Positions 17,297 through 26,575 are shown, counted from the stretch's first letter. The stretch is DNA of 64,000 nt from Bacteroidota bacterium (GCA_016709725.1 JADJMG010000013.1:62001-126000); one strand, 5' to 3'. Notes: generated from the sequence alone by a model not told the origin. Made by a program: numbers and translations.

Positions 17297-18406
17297 ATGT
17301 TATTGGGTATACCCTTAGAAACCAAAGACCGAGAGTGTCGAGTAGCCCTCACACCGGAAATTTGCGGACAATTGATTGAAGCAGGTTTTACAGTTCAGCT
17401 CGAAAAAGGCGCTGGTCTAAAGTCATATTATCCTGACGATCAATATATCGCAAAAGGAGTTCAACTTGTTAATGATGCTGCTTCTATCTACTCCAACTCG
17501 GATGTAGTATTAAAAGTGAATGCACCCACCTCTTCCGAAATTTCAGGAATGAAAAAGGGAGCTATTTTGATGTCATTCATGTGGGCAGGAACCAATCCAG
17601 AGCTTATTGAAAATTGTGTCAAGCAAGGAATCTCTGCCTTTTCTGTAGATGCAATTCCGCGTATTTCCAGAGCACAAAAGATGGATGCATTGAGCTCGCA
17701 AGCCAACTTAGCAGGATACAAAAGTGTAATCATGGGCGCCAATGCCCTTGGAAAAATATTTCCGATGTTGATGACTGCGGCTGGAACCATCAAGCCTTCC
17801 AAAGTTCTCATCTTTGGAGCTGGTGTGGCAGGACTTCAAGCCATCGCAACCGCAAAGCGCTTAGGTTCTATTGTGGAAGTGACGGATATTCGTCCAGAAA
17901 CAAAAGAACAAGTTGAATCCTTAGGAGGGAAATTCATCATGGTAAGTGATGATGCATCCATCAAAATTGAAGGCGGCTATGTGAAAGGAGTATCCGATGA
18001 GTTCTTGAAAAAACAACAAGAGCTCGTTTCCAAACACGTTGCAACTGCAGACTTGGTCATCACTACGGCTCTTATTCCTGGAAGAAAAGCACCAGTGTTG
18101 GTAACGGAAGACATGGTAAAAAGCATGAAATACGGATCTGTCATCGTTGACATGGCCGTGGAGCAAGGTGGAAATTGTGTGTTAAGTGAATTGAATGCAA
18201 CGGTAGTAAAACACGGAGTTACCATCATTGGTGAATCAAATATCCCTTCACTCCTACCGCTAAATGCAAGCGACCTGTATGCTAAAAATATACAAACCTT
18301 CCTCTTACACTTAGCCACAAAAGATGGATTTAAGTGGGAGATGGATGAAGAAATTACCAAAGGATCGTTACTCGTGCATAATGGCGTTTCGACCGCTACA
18401 AAGTAG
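17297..18406 (+). CDS. pntA: NAD(P) transhydrogenase subunit alpha, NAD-binding part
   Basis: Domain I of the proton-translocating transhydrogenase, which moves hydride between NADH and NADP+ at the cytoplasmic side. The ATG at 17297 gives 369 residues starting MLLGIPLETKDRECRVALTP, where RVALTPE is the family signature. SSQANLAGYKSV, then LIFGAGVAGLQAIATAKRLG (NAD Rossmann motif) and VTDIRPETKEQVESLG follow. It lacks the membrane helices, which are encoded separately at 19123, so this is the split three-gene form. It would be cotranscribed with those genes but for the inserted four-helix gene 225 bases downstream. Confidence 0.93.
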   Translation: MLLGIPLETKDRECRVALTPEICGQLIEAGFTVQLEKGAGLKSYYPDDQYIAKGVQLVNDAASIYSNSDVVLKVNAPTSSEISGMKKGAILMSFMWAGTNPELIENCVKQGISAFSVDAIPRISRAQKMDALSSQANLAGYKSVIMGANALGKIFPMLMTAAGTIKPSKVLIFGAGVAGLQAIATAKRLGSIVEVTDIRPETKEQVESLGGKFIMVSDDASIKIEGGYVKGVSDEFLKKQQELVSKHVATADLVITTALIPGRKAPVLVTEDMVKSMKYGSVIVDMAVEQGGNCVLSELNATVVKHGVTIIGESNIPSLLPLNASDLYAKNIQTFLLHLATKDGFKWEMDEEITKGSLLVHNGVSTATK

Positions 18407-18473
18407 TTTGGTGAATGGAGATTATTCTCCACGATCGTGATAATTGCAAATTGGCAGTCGCGATGCTTCGCGA

Positions 18474-19102
18474 GGTAAGTTGGTAAATTGCTGCGCTCTG
18501 CTAGCTACGCAAATTAAAATACTGATAATGGAAATTTGGTGAGTTTCTCATTTAAATGAATAGATTCTAAATTAATGATTAAAAATTAAAATTATGAAAT
18601 TTAATATAAACCCCTTTAACTATTCAACATCATGTCACAATTCTCTGAAAAATTACGAAATCAAACAAAAGAAATCGCATTAAAAACTATCAAACTAACA
18701 AGAAATTTTCCAAACAATGTAGAAGCTTGGACAATTTCAAAACAACTCATAAGATCCTGTACATCGGTTGCTGCCAACTACCGATCTGCCTGCAGAGGAA
18801 GAAGCTCACGAGAATTCTACGCTAAACTATGTATAGCGGTAGAAGAACTAGACGAATCAATATTATGGTTAGAATTTACAGATAAATTGGAACTTGCAAA
18901 AACTGAACAAATAAGTCCAATAGTAAATGAAATGAAAGAATTACTTGCCATTTTAACAACATCTAAAAGCACACTAAATCAAAAATTATTCCCTGATAAA
19001 TAACACCTAATAAAAAAAATAGAGATTAATAGGGAAATCAGTTCAACAATCGACATCAATCAGAATTTCCCATTTGCCAACTTACCAATTTGCCAACTTA
19101 CC
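18474..19102. repeat. Cassette bounded by 17-base inverted repeats inside the pnt operon
   Basis: GGTAAGTTGGTAAATTG at 18474-18490 and CAATTTGCCAACTTACC at 19086-19102 are inverted copies with 16 of 17 matches. They enclose exactly the four-helix-bundle gene. The right end has a second CCAACTTACC at 19077-19086, and the left side has a related GCAAATTGGCA at 18447-18457. So this may be a phrase-like intergenic repeat rather than true transposon ends. Confidence 0.5.
18632..19003 (+). CDS. Four-helix bundle protein (S23 / 23S-rRNA-intervening-sequence family)
   Basis: A 123-residue all-helical protein. Signatures are KTIKLTRNFPNNVEAWTISK, then IRSCTSVAANYRSACRG (the SxxxNxxEA/RA-type core of the family) and EFYAKLCIAVEELDESILWL. 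Family members were first found encoded in intervening sequences of 23S rRNA genes and also occur as free-standing genes; they form pentamers and function is unknown. Here the gene sits between pntA and the second alpha-subunit gene on the same strand, with unrelated AT-rich flanks bounded by inverted repeats, which suggests insertion into the operon. Confidence 0.88.
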   Translation: MSQFSEKLRNQTKEIALKTIKLTRNFPNNVEAWTISKQLIRSCTSVAANYRSACRGRSSREFYAKLCIAVEELDESILWLEFTDKLELAKTEQISPIVNEMKELLAILTTSKSTLNQKLFPDK

Positions 19103-19122
19103 AATAAAAAATAATAATTGAA

Positions 19123-19428
19123 ATGGAATCTATAATCAACCTAATCTCTGAACACCGCGAAATGCTCTATTTCGTCATCTTATCCGTATTTGTCGGAATT
19201 GAAGTAATTGGCGGTGTGCCTACCGTTTTGCATACCCCTCTAATGAGTGGAGCAAATGCCATTCACGGAGTAGTGATCGTGGGTGCCATCTATGTGATGC
19301 TAAACATCGACCCTTCTAATGTCTTTGCACTGGTGCTTGGATTTTTAGCGGTATTACTCGGAACTTTAAATGTGGTGGGTGGCTTTGTGGTTACTGATCG
19401 CATGTTAGAGATGTTCAAGAAAAAATAA
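19123..19428 (+). CDS. pntA: NAD(P) transhydrogenase subunit alpha, membrane part
   Basis: A 101-residue membrane subunit corresponding to the C-terminal membrane helices of the fused alpha chain (often called PntAB or alpha-2). Three hydrophobic segments at about residues 13-34, 40-60 and 66-92 and the conserved IEVIGGVPTVLHTPLMSGAN identify it. With PntB it forms the proton channel. It is separated from the NAD-binding subunit by a four-helix-bundle gene and followed 27 bases later by pntB. Confidence 0.93.
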   Translation: MESIINLISEHREMLYFVILSVFVGIEVIGGVPTVLHTPLMSGANAIHGVVIVGAIYVMLNIDPSNVFALVLGFLAVLLGTLNVVGGFVVTDRMLEMFKKK

Positions 19429-19455
19429 TAGTATAACGATTAATATTTAAAGATT

Positions 19456-20868
19456 ATGAAGAGCTCCCTGCTCGAAATTTGCTACCTCTTTGGCTCTGTC
19501 ACTTTCATCGTTGGATTGAAAATGATGGGAAATCCGAAGACCGCACGTAGAGGAAATTTATATGGTGCCTTAGGAATGGTGGTTGCCATCTTCGGAACGA
19601 TTTTCCTTTTTGAAAAGAAGGATCATGCTGGAAATGTTGACACTGCTTTTGTAGTTCCGGCCATGGTGTATTACCTCATTTTTGGAGCCATCGCGCTCGG
19701 AACTGTTATTGGTTGGTTAACCGCCAAGCGTGTTCAAATGACCAAGATGCCTGAATTGGTTTCTATGTTTAATGGAATGGGTGGTGCATGTGCGGCCTTG
19801 ATTGGGTTGATGGAATATCAGCACAATTTGGACAGTACTGGTGCTTTAGCCGCAATCATTGCTGGTATGGTGATTGGAACTGTTTCGTTCAGCGGATCAG
19901 TGATTGCTTATTTAAAGTTGAACGGATCCATGAACAAACCAATTCGTTTGCCACAGTACAATATCATCAATACCATTTTCATGATCTCCCTTGTGATTTT
20001 TGGAACGTGGATGGTGATCGCAAAGCCTGATAACATGGCTATTTTATATGCTCTGTTTTTTGCAGCGGTTGTTTATGGAATTCTGTTTACGATTCCAATT
20101 GGTGGTGCCGATATGCCCGTTGTAATTTCTTTACTAAACTCCTTTACTGGATTAGCTGCAGCCTTTGGAGGATTCCTGTACGATAATAAAATTATGTTGA
20201 CAGGTGGAATCTTGGTAGGTTCTGCAGGTACACTTTTAACACTTGTCATGTGCAAGGCAATGAATCGTCCGTTGAGCAATGTGATTTTTGGTGCATTTGG
20301 TGCTTCTGGTGCTTCTGGTGAGCGCGAAATGAGCGGTAACATTAAAGACATCAATGTAAGCGATACAGCGGTGCTGATGAATTACTCGAAGAAAGTGGTG
20401 ATTGTTCCAGGATATGGATTAGCAGTAGCTCAAGCACAACACGTAATTCATGAGTTAGAAATGATTTTAGAAGAACGAGGTGTAAGTGTGAAATATGCCA
20501 TTCATCCCGTAGCTGGTCGTATGCCTGGACATATGAACGTGCTTTTAGCAGAGTCCAATGTTTCTTATGATAAGTTGGTGGAGATGGAAGATATCAATCC
20601 TGAGTTTGCATCTACAGACGTAGTGTTAGTAGTGGGAGCAAATGACGTGGTAAATCCAGCGGCTCATAATGATCCAGCTTCCCCCATTTACGGTATGCCA
20701 ATCCTCGACGTAGAAAACGCCGCTCACATCATCGTAAACAAACGTTCCATGAATGCTGGTTATGCTGGTATCGAAAACGAACTATTTTTTAATCCTAAAA
20801 CAAATATGTTGTTTGGTGATGCGAAAACGGTTTTGACGAAATTGGTAGCGGAGTTGAAATCGCTATAG
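19456..20868 (+). CDS. pntB: NAD(P) transhydrogenase subunit beta
   Basis: A 470-residue subunit with about nine membrane helices (residues 1-270) and the NADP-binding domain III (about 290-470). Diagnostic strings are NGMGGACAALIGLMEY in the membrane part and VVIVPGYGLAVAQAQH in domain III, followed by YAIHPVAGRMPGHMNVLLAE and VLVVGANDVVNPAA. Coupling of proton entry to NADPH formation is its role. Length is normal. The gene ends directly at a CGAAATGCG repeat cluster and is convergent with selD. Confidence 0.95.
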   Translation: MKSSLLEICYLFGSVTFIVGLKMMGNPKTARRGNLYGALGMVVAIFGTIFLFEKKDHAGNVDTAFVVPAMVYYLIFGAIALGTVIGWLTAKRVQMTKMPELVSMFNGMGGACAALIGLMEYQHNLDSTGALAAIIAGMVIGTVSFSGSVIAYLKLNGSMNKPIRLPQYNIINTIFMISLVIFGTWMVIAKPDNMAILYALFFAAVVYGILFTIPIGGADMPVVISLLNSFTGLAAAFGGFLYDNKIMLTGGILVGSAGTLLTLVMCKAMNRPLSNVIFGAFGASGASGEREMSGNIKDINVSDTAVLMNYSKKVVIVPGYGLAVAQAQHVIHELEMILEERGVSVKYAIHPVAGRMPGHMNVLLAESNVSYDKLVEMEDINPEFASTDVVLVVGANDVVNPAAHNDPASPIYGMPILDVENAAHIIVNKRSMNAGYAGIENELFFNPKTNMLFGDAKTVLTKLVAELKSL

Positions 20869-21180
20869 ACACGAAATGCGAGCTGACGCGAAATGCGAAT
20901 GTACACGAAATGCGAAATAATGCGAAATGCGAGCTGACGCGAAATGCGAATAAACACGAAATGCGAAATAATGCGAAATAATGCGAAATAATGCGAAATA
21001 ATGCGAAATTTGTTTTCGTTTTTTCTAATTTTTCCAAATGTAACTAGAATATTGTATTAAGCAGATATATAAATTTAAATACGCGAAGCGGTGCGAATTA
21101 AGCAGAAAAATTAATTTAAATACGCTAAGCGGTGTGAAATTGATTTTTCGCATTTCGTGTTTATTCGCATTTCGTGTCCC
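20868..21180. repeat. CGAAATGCG repeat cluster in a convergent gap (cluster 2)
   Basis: This cluster fills the 345-base gap between pntB and selD. It has ACACGAAATGCGAGCTGACG twice, about six further CGAAAT-type units ending in a tandem GCGAAATAAT run (20966-21005), then an AT-rich part with GCGAAGCGGTGCGAATTAAG and its variant, and the opposite orientation CGCATTTCGTGTTTATTCGC at the right end. Small open frames inside it are repeat artefacts. Confidence 0.85.
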
Positions 21181-21213
21181 TCTAAGTTTGATACGAAGCG
21201 TAATGCCTAATCT

Positions 21214-22266
21214 TTAGAAGGAAATTATTTTCCCACCCTCTTCTACCGAGCTACCTACCATCTTCCCTATCGGCTTCCAACATCGTGGATCGATCTCATT
21301 TTCTTTAAACAAAGCTAAAAGCGCATCTACATTTTTCTCATCAATGGCAATCAACAATCCCCCACTCGTTTGTGGGTCACATCCTAAATGCAATTCACGG
21401 GCTCCGGGCTCTTGAATTAAATGTCCGTAGCTATTCCAATTTCTGTAAGTGATGGCTGGAATGGTGAACTGATCCATGTATACATCTAAATTTTCTAATT
21501 CAGGAATGGTATATAAATTAAGTTGTGCAGACAAACCACTTCCTTGAGCCATCTCCAACAAATGTCCGAATAAACCAAAACCGGTAACATCGGTGAGCGC
21601 ATGTACGCCTTCAAATCCTGCTAGCTGTGCTCCAATTTTATTTAAAGTAGTCATGGAGTTGATGGCATGTTGCATATCTACGGGTTGCGCCTTGCCCATC
21701 TTTTCGGCGGTGGTGATAATTCCAACACCCAAAGGTTTCGTTAAAAAAAGAAGATCTCCCTCTTGAGCAGTATCGTTTCGCAGTAAATTTTTTGATTGAA
21801 TAATTCCATTTACGGCTAATCCAAAAATAGGTTCTGGACTGTCGATGCTATGTCCGCCTGCAAGCGGTATATTCGCTACATCGCAAATACTTCTTCCTCC
21901 GGCAATCACTTTAGCGGCAATTTCAGGAGCTAATTTGTCAATCGGCCAACCTAAGATCGCAATCGCTAAATTCGGTTGACCACCCATTGCATAGATATCG
22001 GAGATTGCATTTGTAGCTGCAATTCTACCGAAGTCGAATGGATCATCCACTATAGGCATAAAAAAATCGGTGGTGCTGATTAAAGCAAATCCATTTCCAA
22101 TTTCTAAAACGGCGGCGTCGTCACGGGTAGCATTTCCAACCAATAAATTCGGAAAATCCTTATGACTCTCATTTCCCTTTAAAATTTCATCGAAAACAGC
22201 AGGAGCAATTTTACAACCGCATCCATAACCGTGACTAAATTGCGTTAACTTAACGGACTCACTCAT
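21214..22266 (-). CDS. selD: Selenide, water dikinase (selenophosphate synthetase)
   Basis: Makes selenophosphate from selenide and ATP. The 350-residue protein carries GYGCGCKIAP near its start: Cys16 and Lys19 take the catalytic positions, so this is the Cys form with no selenocysteine needed. DDAAVLEIGNGFALISTTDF and AGGHSIDSPEPIFGLAVNG are the AIR-synthase-fold metal/ATP segments, and VTGFGLFGHLLEMA and LGCDPQTSGGLL mark the second domain. A TTG at 22272 is possible, but ATG 22266 is preferred. It follows mnmH by 17 bases and shares its transcript, which fits supply of selenophosphate to tRNA. Confidence 0.95.
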   Translation of the reverse strand: MSESVKLTQFSHGYGCGCKIAPAVFDEILKGNESHKDFPNLLVGNATRDDAAVLEIGNGFALISTTDFFMPIVDDPFDFGRIAATNAISDIYAMGGQPNLAIAILGWPIDKLAPEIAAKVIAGGRSICDVANIPLAGGHSIDSPEPIFGLAVNGIIQSKNLLRNDTAQEGDLLFLTKPLGVGIITTAEKMGKAQPVDMQHAINSMTTLNKIGAQLAGFEGVHALTDVTGFGLFGHLLEMAQGSGLSAQLNLYTIPELENLDVYMDQFTIPAITYRNWNSYGHLIQEPGARELHLGCDPQTSGGLLIAIDEKNVDALLALFKENEIDPRCWKPIGKMVGSSVEEGGKIISF

Positions 22267-22283
22267 CTTCAATTTTCCTTATA

Positions 22284-23324
22284 TTAATTTGTAATCTGTT
22301 TCTTTGCCAACAGTATTTTTCGAACACCCACTTCTGGGTCTTTCCAAGTAAAATGCACTTTAACAAAATAACTTTTTTCCCTCTTCAAATTACTGTAAGC
22401 ATACGTTTTATCATAGTAATTTAATATAATCTCTAACCACTGATGCAGGTCGTTCTCCATTAAGAATTCCAGCGCTCGTTTCATGTGTTGACCTCCCAAA
22501 CGCTTTTCTATTCTTCGCGTTTGCTCTTCAAGTAGTTGAATAGAAAATATTCCATATTCACTTAATATTCGCTCCGATCTTTCTTCTGCACTCACTTCCA
22601 TCTCCACCACCTTTGCATTTCTCATTTGTGCAAATAGATATTCTGGGATGGTGATTTGACCAATATTTCGGCTCTCATTTTCCAACCAAAGAATTTCTTT
22701 TGGATCAATTGATGATAATTGTTCTGCCAATAAATTCTCGAAAAATTCTTGTCGCGGCTGTTCAGGCATTCCGAGTAATCCGAATGCAGATCCTTTGTGA
22801 CAAGCAAGGTGTTCGAGGTCGATGGTTTGCTCTTGAAGTGCATTTAGTTTTTGCAATACTTCCGTCTTTCCACTCCCCGTCATTCCTCCTAAAATTAGAA
22901 TTTTATAAGGTTTCTGAAATTGATGCAACACCCAATTACGGTATGATTTATATCCTTTCTCGAGCAATGTCACCTTCATTCCCATCATGCGAATGAGCCA
23001 TGCCATGATATTACTTCTCATTCCTCCTCTCCAGCAGTAAATGAAAACTTCCTTTTCTCCGGCTAAATCACGAACCGTTTTTAATTTCTCATGAAACAAC
23101 GGACCTACTAATTCAAACCCTTTCAGAATAGCAGCTTCTCTTCCTTTCTCTTTGTAGATAGTTCCAATGATATGGCGATGCTCGTTATTGAGTAAGGGCA
23201 AGGAAACTGCACCAGGAATACATGCTTTCTCAAATTCTTTTTCACTGCGGGTATCAATCAAAACCGCATTTCTCACTTTTCTTTGCTCTAAAAATTTTTC
23301 GATGGGAAGTATGTTCACTGACAT
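22284..23324 (-). CDS. mnmH: tRNA 2-selenouridine synthase
   Basis: Converts 2-thiouridine at the tRNA wobble position to 2-selenouridine via a geranylated intermediate. The 346-residue protein has an N-terminal rhodanese domain (LIDTRSEKEFEKACIPGAVS) with the catalytic Cys97 in FIYCWRGGMRSN, then a P-loop ATPase domain, GGMTGSGKT at 146-154, with HLACHKGSAFGLLG and ENESRNIG downstream. Length is normal. The ATG is only four bases below a -7 box. It is first in an mnmH-selD operon; no selA, selB or selC is visible, so selenium use here appears to be for tRNA. Confidence 0.94.
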   Translation of the reverse strand: MSVNILPIEKFLEQRKVRNAVLIDTRSEKEFEKACIPGAVSLPLLNNEHRHIIGTIYKEKGREAAILKGFELVGPLFHEKLKTVRDLAGEKEVFIYCWRGGMRSNIMAWLIRMMGMKVTLLEKGYKSYRNWVLHQFQKPYKILILGGMTGSGKTEVLQKLNALQEQTIDLEHLACHKGSAFGLLGMPEQPRQEFFENLLAEQLSSIDPKEILWLENESRNIGQITIPEYLFAQMRNAKVVEMEVSAEERSERILSEYGIFSIQLLEEQTRRIEKRLGGQHMKRALEFLMENDLHQWLEIILNYYDKTYAYSNLKREKSYFVKVHFTWKDPEVGVRKILLAKKQITN

Positions 23325-23328
23325 GATG

Positions 23329-23336
23329 CAAAACTA
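23329..23336 (-). promoter_or_regulatory. -7 promoter box of mnmH-selD
   Basis: Reads TAGTTTTG on the minus strand, four bases before the mnmH ATG. It predicts a leaderless message. Confidence 0.5.
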
Positions 23337-23383
23337 GGCAAAGAGAAGTTAACAAAAGATAATTATCCTTCCGTCATTCCATC

Positions 23384-23417
23384 AAAAAAAGAAGGGAGAA
23401 CCCCCCGGTCCTCCCCT
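23384..23417 (-). terminator. Terminator downstream of yqgE
   Basis: Read on the minus strand, GGGAG and CTCCC pair around a GC-rich loop and are followed by TTCTTTTTTT. It lies about 30 bases after the yqgE stop and separates that gene from mnmH. Confidence 0.65.
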
Positions 23418-23448
23418 ATCGTTAACCCAATTACGGGAAATTTTCTTT

Positions 23449-24009
23449 TTAATTGAGATTGGGATCTTCTGGAAAATTAGCGAGTATCGCATATTCATTT
23501 CCCATACTTCTCAATACTTCACTCCACAATGAGCGTGGATTGTTTGCGAATGTAAATTCACGATTTGCTTTAAAAACTAACCACGATTTTTCTTTCATCT
23601 CGTGATCGAGTTGTTTAGGCTCCCATCCTGAATACCCTGCGTAGAAACGAATCTGATCAGGTTGAATTTGTTTTGTATCTATTAAGAACTTTAGTTGATC
23701 GTAATCCCCACCCCAGAAAATTCCATTTAGAATTTCTTTTGATCCTTCTAGCAAGTGACCTACAGTGTGTATGTAGAACAATGTGTCCGTTTCTACAGGT
23801 CCGCCGAAGTAAAGAGGTGCCTTAAACTCGGGGAAATCATCCACTGCATCGTTCAAATTAACATCGGTCGGTTTGTTCAAGATAAAACCAAGTGTTCCCT
23901 TCTCATCGTGCTCACTTAAAAGAACCACTGCTCTTTTAAAATAAGAATCTAAAAGAAAGGGTTCAGATATTAGTAAACTGCCTTGGACCGGTTTATTTAG
24001 CTTTTTCAT
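23449..24009 (-). CDS. YqgE/AlgH family protein
   Basis: A 186-residue cytoplasmic protein of the UPF0301 family, known from AlgH. The N-terminus GSLLISEPFLLDSYFKRAVV and HDEKGTLGFILNKPTDV are the family signatures, with LYFGGPVETDTLFYIHTV and FYAGYSGWEPKQLDHEMKEK following. Length is normal. Molecular function is not established. It is transcribed alone and ends in a terminator; it is divergent from pdxH. Confidence 0.92.
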   Translation of the reverse strand: MKKLNKPVQGSLLISEPFLLDSYFKRAVVLLSEHDEKGTLGFILNKPTDVNLNDAVDDFPEFKAPLYFGGPVETDTLFYIHTVGHLLEGSKEILNGIFWGGDYDQLKFLIDTKQIQPDQIRFYAGYSGWEPKQLDHEMKEKSWLVFKANREFTFANNPRSLWSEVLRSMGNEYAILANFPEDPNLN

Positions 24010-24239
24010 ACCTCTTGATTTTTACACTTTTTCAACATTCGCCGTTTCTGGTCCTCTCGAGCTAATTTGAGAGGGTGAAACTAGTACACTTCTCTTGATT
24101 TTTGCCCGACTAAAAACATGCCAGCTTGTACCTAATACGGAAATGGTTCGCCAACAGTTTGTAAAAAAATCAACATAGTCGGGTATTTTTTCAATAGCAT
24201 TGATAATGAACATTGAATTTATTTTGACTGAATATCCTT

Positions 24240-24247
24240 TACCTTTG
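24240..24247 (+). promoter_or_regulatory. -7 promoter box of pdxH
   Basis: Reads TACCTTTG, an exact consensus match, six bases before the pdxH ATG at 24254. It supports that ATG over an in-frame upstream start at 24200. Confidence 0.5.
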
Positions 24248-24253
24248 TCGATT

Positions 24254-24901
24254 ATGGAGCACATTAATCAATACCTACAAAACACTAGAAATCAATATGA
24301 TAAAGGTGTATTGATTGAGAATCAATTACATGAGAATCCATTAAAACAGTTTGAAGTTTGGATGCAGGAAGCCATAGCAGCAAACCAGCCTGAGCCTAAT
24401 GCTATGGATTTGAGCACCGTATCCAATGGTAAGCCAAGTTCTCGCATTGTCTTATTAAAAGGTGTAGATGAAAAAGGCTTTGTTTTCTATACCAACTACG
24501 ACAGCAAGAAGGGAATTGAGATGTTTGAAAACCCTCAAGTCTGCGTCAATTTTTTCTGGCAGGTACAGGCTCGACAAGTGCGGATTGAAGGGAAAGTGGA
24601 GAAAGTGTCGGCTGACGAAAGTGACCTTTACTTCAATTCTCGACCCAGAGAGAGTCAAATTGGAGCCTGGGCTTCCACGCAAAGCAGAGTGATTAAAAGC
24701 AGAGCTGAGCTTGATGAAAGCGTGGCTCAAATCGAGAAAGAATACGAAGGAAAAGTGATTCCGCGTCCTGCACACTGGGGTGGTTTTCGTTTGATTCCCG
24801 AAAAAATTGAATTTTGGCAAGGACGACCTAATCGACTTCACGATCGTTTTCTCTATGAAGATTCACCTGCTGGTTGGATGGTATTTAGATTGTCGCCTTA
24901 G
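24254..24901 (+). CDS. pdxH: Pyridoxamine 5'-phosphate oxidase
   Basis: FMN enzyme that oxidises pyridoxamine or pyridoxine 5'-phosphate to pyridoxal 5'-phosphate. The 215-residue protein has EPNAMDLSTVSNGKPSSRIV and RIVLLKGVDEKGFVFYTNYD, the FMN-binding segments, and ends FWQGRPNRLHDRFLYE with the conserved Arg and His pair and WMVFRLSP, where Pro is terminal as usual. The start at 24254 gives MEHINQYLQNTRNQYDKGVL, normal for the family. Single gene. Confidence 0.95.
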   Translation: MEHINQYLQNTRNQYDKGVLIENQLHENPLKQFEVWMQEAIAANQPEPNAMDLSTVSNGKPSSRIVLLKGVDEKGFVFYTNYDSKKGIEMFENPQVCVNFFWQVQARQVRIEGKVEKVSADESDLYFNSRPRESQIGAWASTQSRVIKSRAELDESVAQIEKEYEGKVIPRPAHWGGFRLIPEKIEFWQGRPNRLHDRFLYEDSPAGWMVFRLSP

Positions 24902-24939
24902 AAATCTCAAGTATTATTAAATATAAACTGGAGACGTTC

Positions 24940-25040
24940 GTTTACCTAGAGACTCAGGGTTAAAAACTAGAGACACTAGAGAACACTTGAGAACACTAGA
25001 GAATTCAAGAGAAATCTTGAGATCAATAGAGAAACTTAAG
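24940..25040. repeat. ACTAGAGA short-word repeats
   Basis: The gap between pdxH and the metallophosphoesterase is made of near-tandem words: AGAGACACTAGAGAACACTT, GAGAACACTAGAGAATTCAA and GAGAAACTTAAGTAAACTAA. No gene is seen in it. Confidence 0.55.
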
Positions 25041-25160
25041 TAAACTAAAGTACACAGTTTAATGTTCACCATTAAGCAAATTGCCTTTCTGCTCTCCAGT
25101 GACCTTTATTGCCTTCGTGTTTAAAAAAGTTTAATCATTGCTGTAATTTAAATCCCAAAA

Positions 25161-26425
25161 ATGACATTACGAATTATTATCTTCATTCTCGTTCTTCTTG
25201 CACTCGATTTCTACGTTTTTCAAGGATTCAAATTTGCATTTAGAAATACATCCATCACAACGCAGAAAGTGGTAAGCATTGCTTTTTGGAGTTTAACTGT
25301 TTTTACAATATCTGTTTTACTGGCTATGTTAATCAAAGATTGGTCGACTTGGCCAAAAGTGATAAAGACCTATGCTGGAGCGATGGTCTTCATCATTACT
25401 TTTTCTAAATTATTCATCATTTTATTTTTATTGACAGATGATATTTTCAGAGGAGCAAAGTGGGCGTTTGAAAAAATATTTCCAAGTAAGGAGGTCTTAG
25501 ATCAGACGGGGATTCCAGCTGTCCTCAATAAAGGAATCTCTCGTTCCGATTTTTTAGTGCGAAGTGGCTTAGTGGTGGCGGCACTTCCTTTTGTAGGATT
25601 GATTTATGGAATGGTGAAAGGAGCTTATGATTACCAAGTAAAAAATATAAAATTGAATTTGGCAAATTTGCCAAAAGCGTTTCACGGATACAAGATCATT
25701 CAAATTTCAGACTTACATGTAGGGAGTTTCGTTAGTTCGGAACCGTTAGAAGAAGCAGTACGAATCATCAACGAGCAAAATGCAGATATCATTTTATTTA
25801 CAGGTGATTTAGTGAACAATCGCTCAGATGAATTGAATATGCACAAAGCAGTCTTGTCTAAGTTAAAAGCAAAGCATGGTGTGTTTTCTACTCTCGGGAA
25901 TCACGATTATGGAGATTATGTACCCTGGGATACAGAAGAGCTGAAACAAGAAAATTTGGCTGCCTTAATTGAGGGTCATAAAGAAATGGGATGGGATATC
26001 TTAATGGATGAGCATCGCCATATTGAAAAGACGGAGAAAAAATTACGCTGATCGGTGTACAGAATTACAGCATGCATTTACGATTTCCTAAGTATGGAAG
26101 TTTGCCAAAGGCCACTGAAAATATTCAATACAGTGATTTCAATATATTACTATCACACGACCCTAGTCACTGGCGAGGCGAAGTCATCAAAGATTTTCCA
26201 GAAATTGATCTCATGGTAGCCGGACATACTCACGGCTTTCAATTTGGTATCGAACTTCCCAATTTTAAATGGAGCCCTGTTCAATATGTTTACAAAGAAT
26301 GGGCGGGTCTTTACTCAGAGGGCAAACAACATCTGTACGTCAACCGAGGACTCGGATTCCTTGGCTATCCTGGACGTGTGGGGATTTTGCCTGAGATTAC
26401 GGTGTTGGAACTCCATAGGAGTTAA
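25161..26425 (+). CDS. Membrane-anchored calcineurin-like metallophosphoesterase (disrupted by one frameshift)
   Basis: One A is missing from a run at 26037-26042; restoring it gives 421 residues. Membrane helices lie at about residues 2-20, 35-60, 70-95 and near 130-150. The phosphoesterase domain follows: IIQISDLHVGSF (DxH), FTGDLVNNRS (GD), STLGNHDYGD (GNHD), and after the shift LLSHDPSHWR and VAGHTHGFQFG (GHTH). All metal ligands are therefore present. Members of this YaeI-like group act on phospholipid headgroups or pyrophosphate esters; the substrate here is not readable. Encoded alone. Confidence 0.85.
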
Positions 26426-26575
26426 TTAAGAATTAAGAATTAAGAATTAAGAATTAAGAATTAAGTCCCGATAGCTATCGGGATAAGAATTAAGAATTAA
26501 GAATTTCCCCCACCCCTGCCCCACTCGCTCTCTAATTCGCTCTCGAAAACTCGCTCTCGAATACTCACTCTCGTT
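26424..26575. repeat. AATTAAG tandem repeat with embedded CCCGATAGCTATCGGG palindrome, then CT-rich words
   Basis: The heptamer AATTAAG is repeated about five times from 26430, interrupted by TCCCGATAGCTATCGGGA (perfect 18-base palindrome, 26466-26483), then three more heptamers. The stretch 26516-26575 is made of CTCGCTCTCGAAAA-like words. It spans most of the gap between two co-directional genes. Confidence 0.75.

Noticed and set aside
18632..19003. Four-helix gene as a sign of a nearby 23S rRNA gene
   Set aside because: No rRNA sequence is present on either side; the flanks are pnt genes.
20760..21037. Minus-strand open frames with FRISR-like peptides in the pntB-selD gap
   Set aside because: They are direct translations of the CGAAATGCG repeats and overlap the pntB end.
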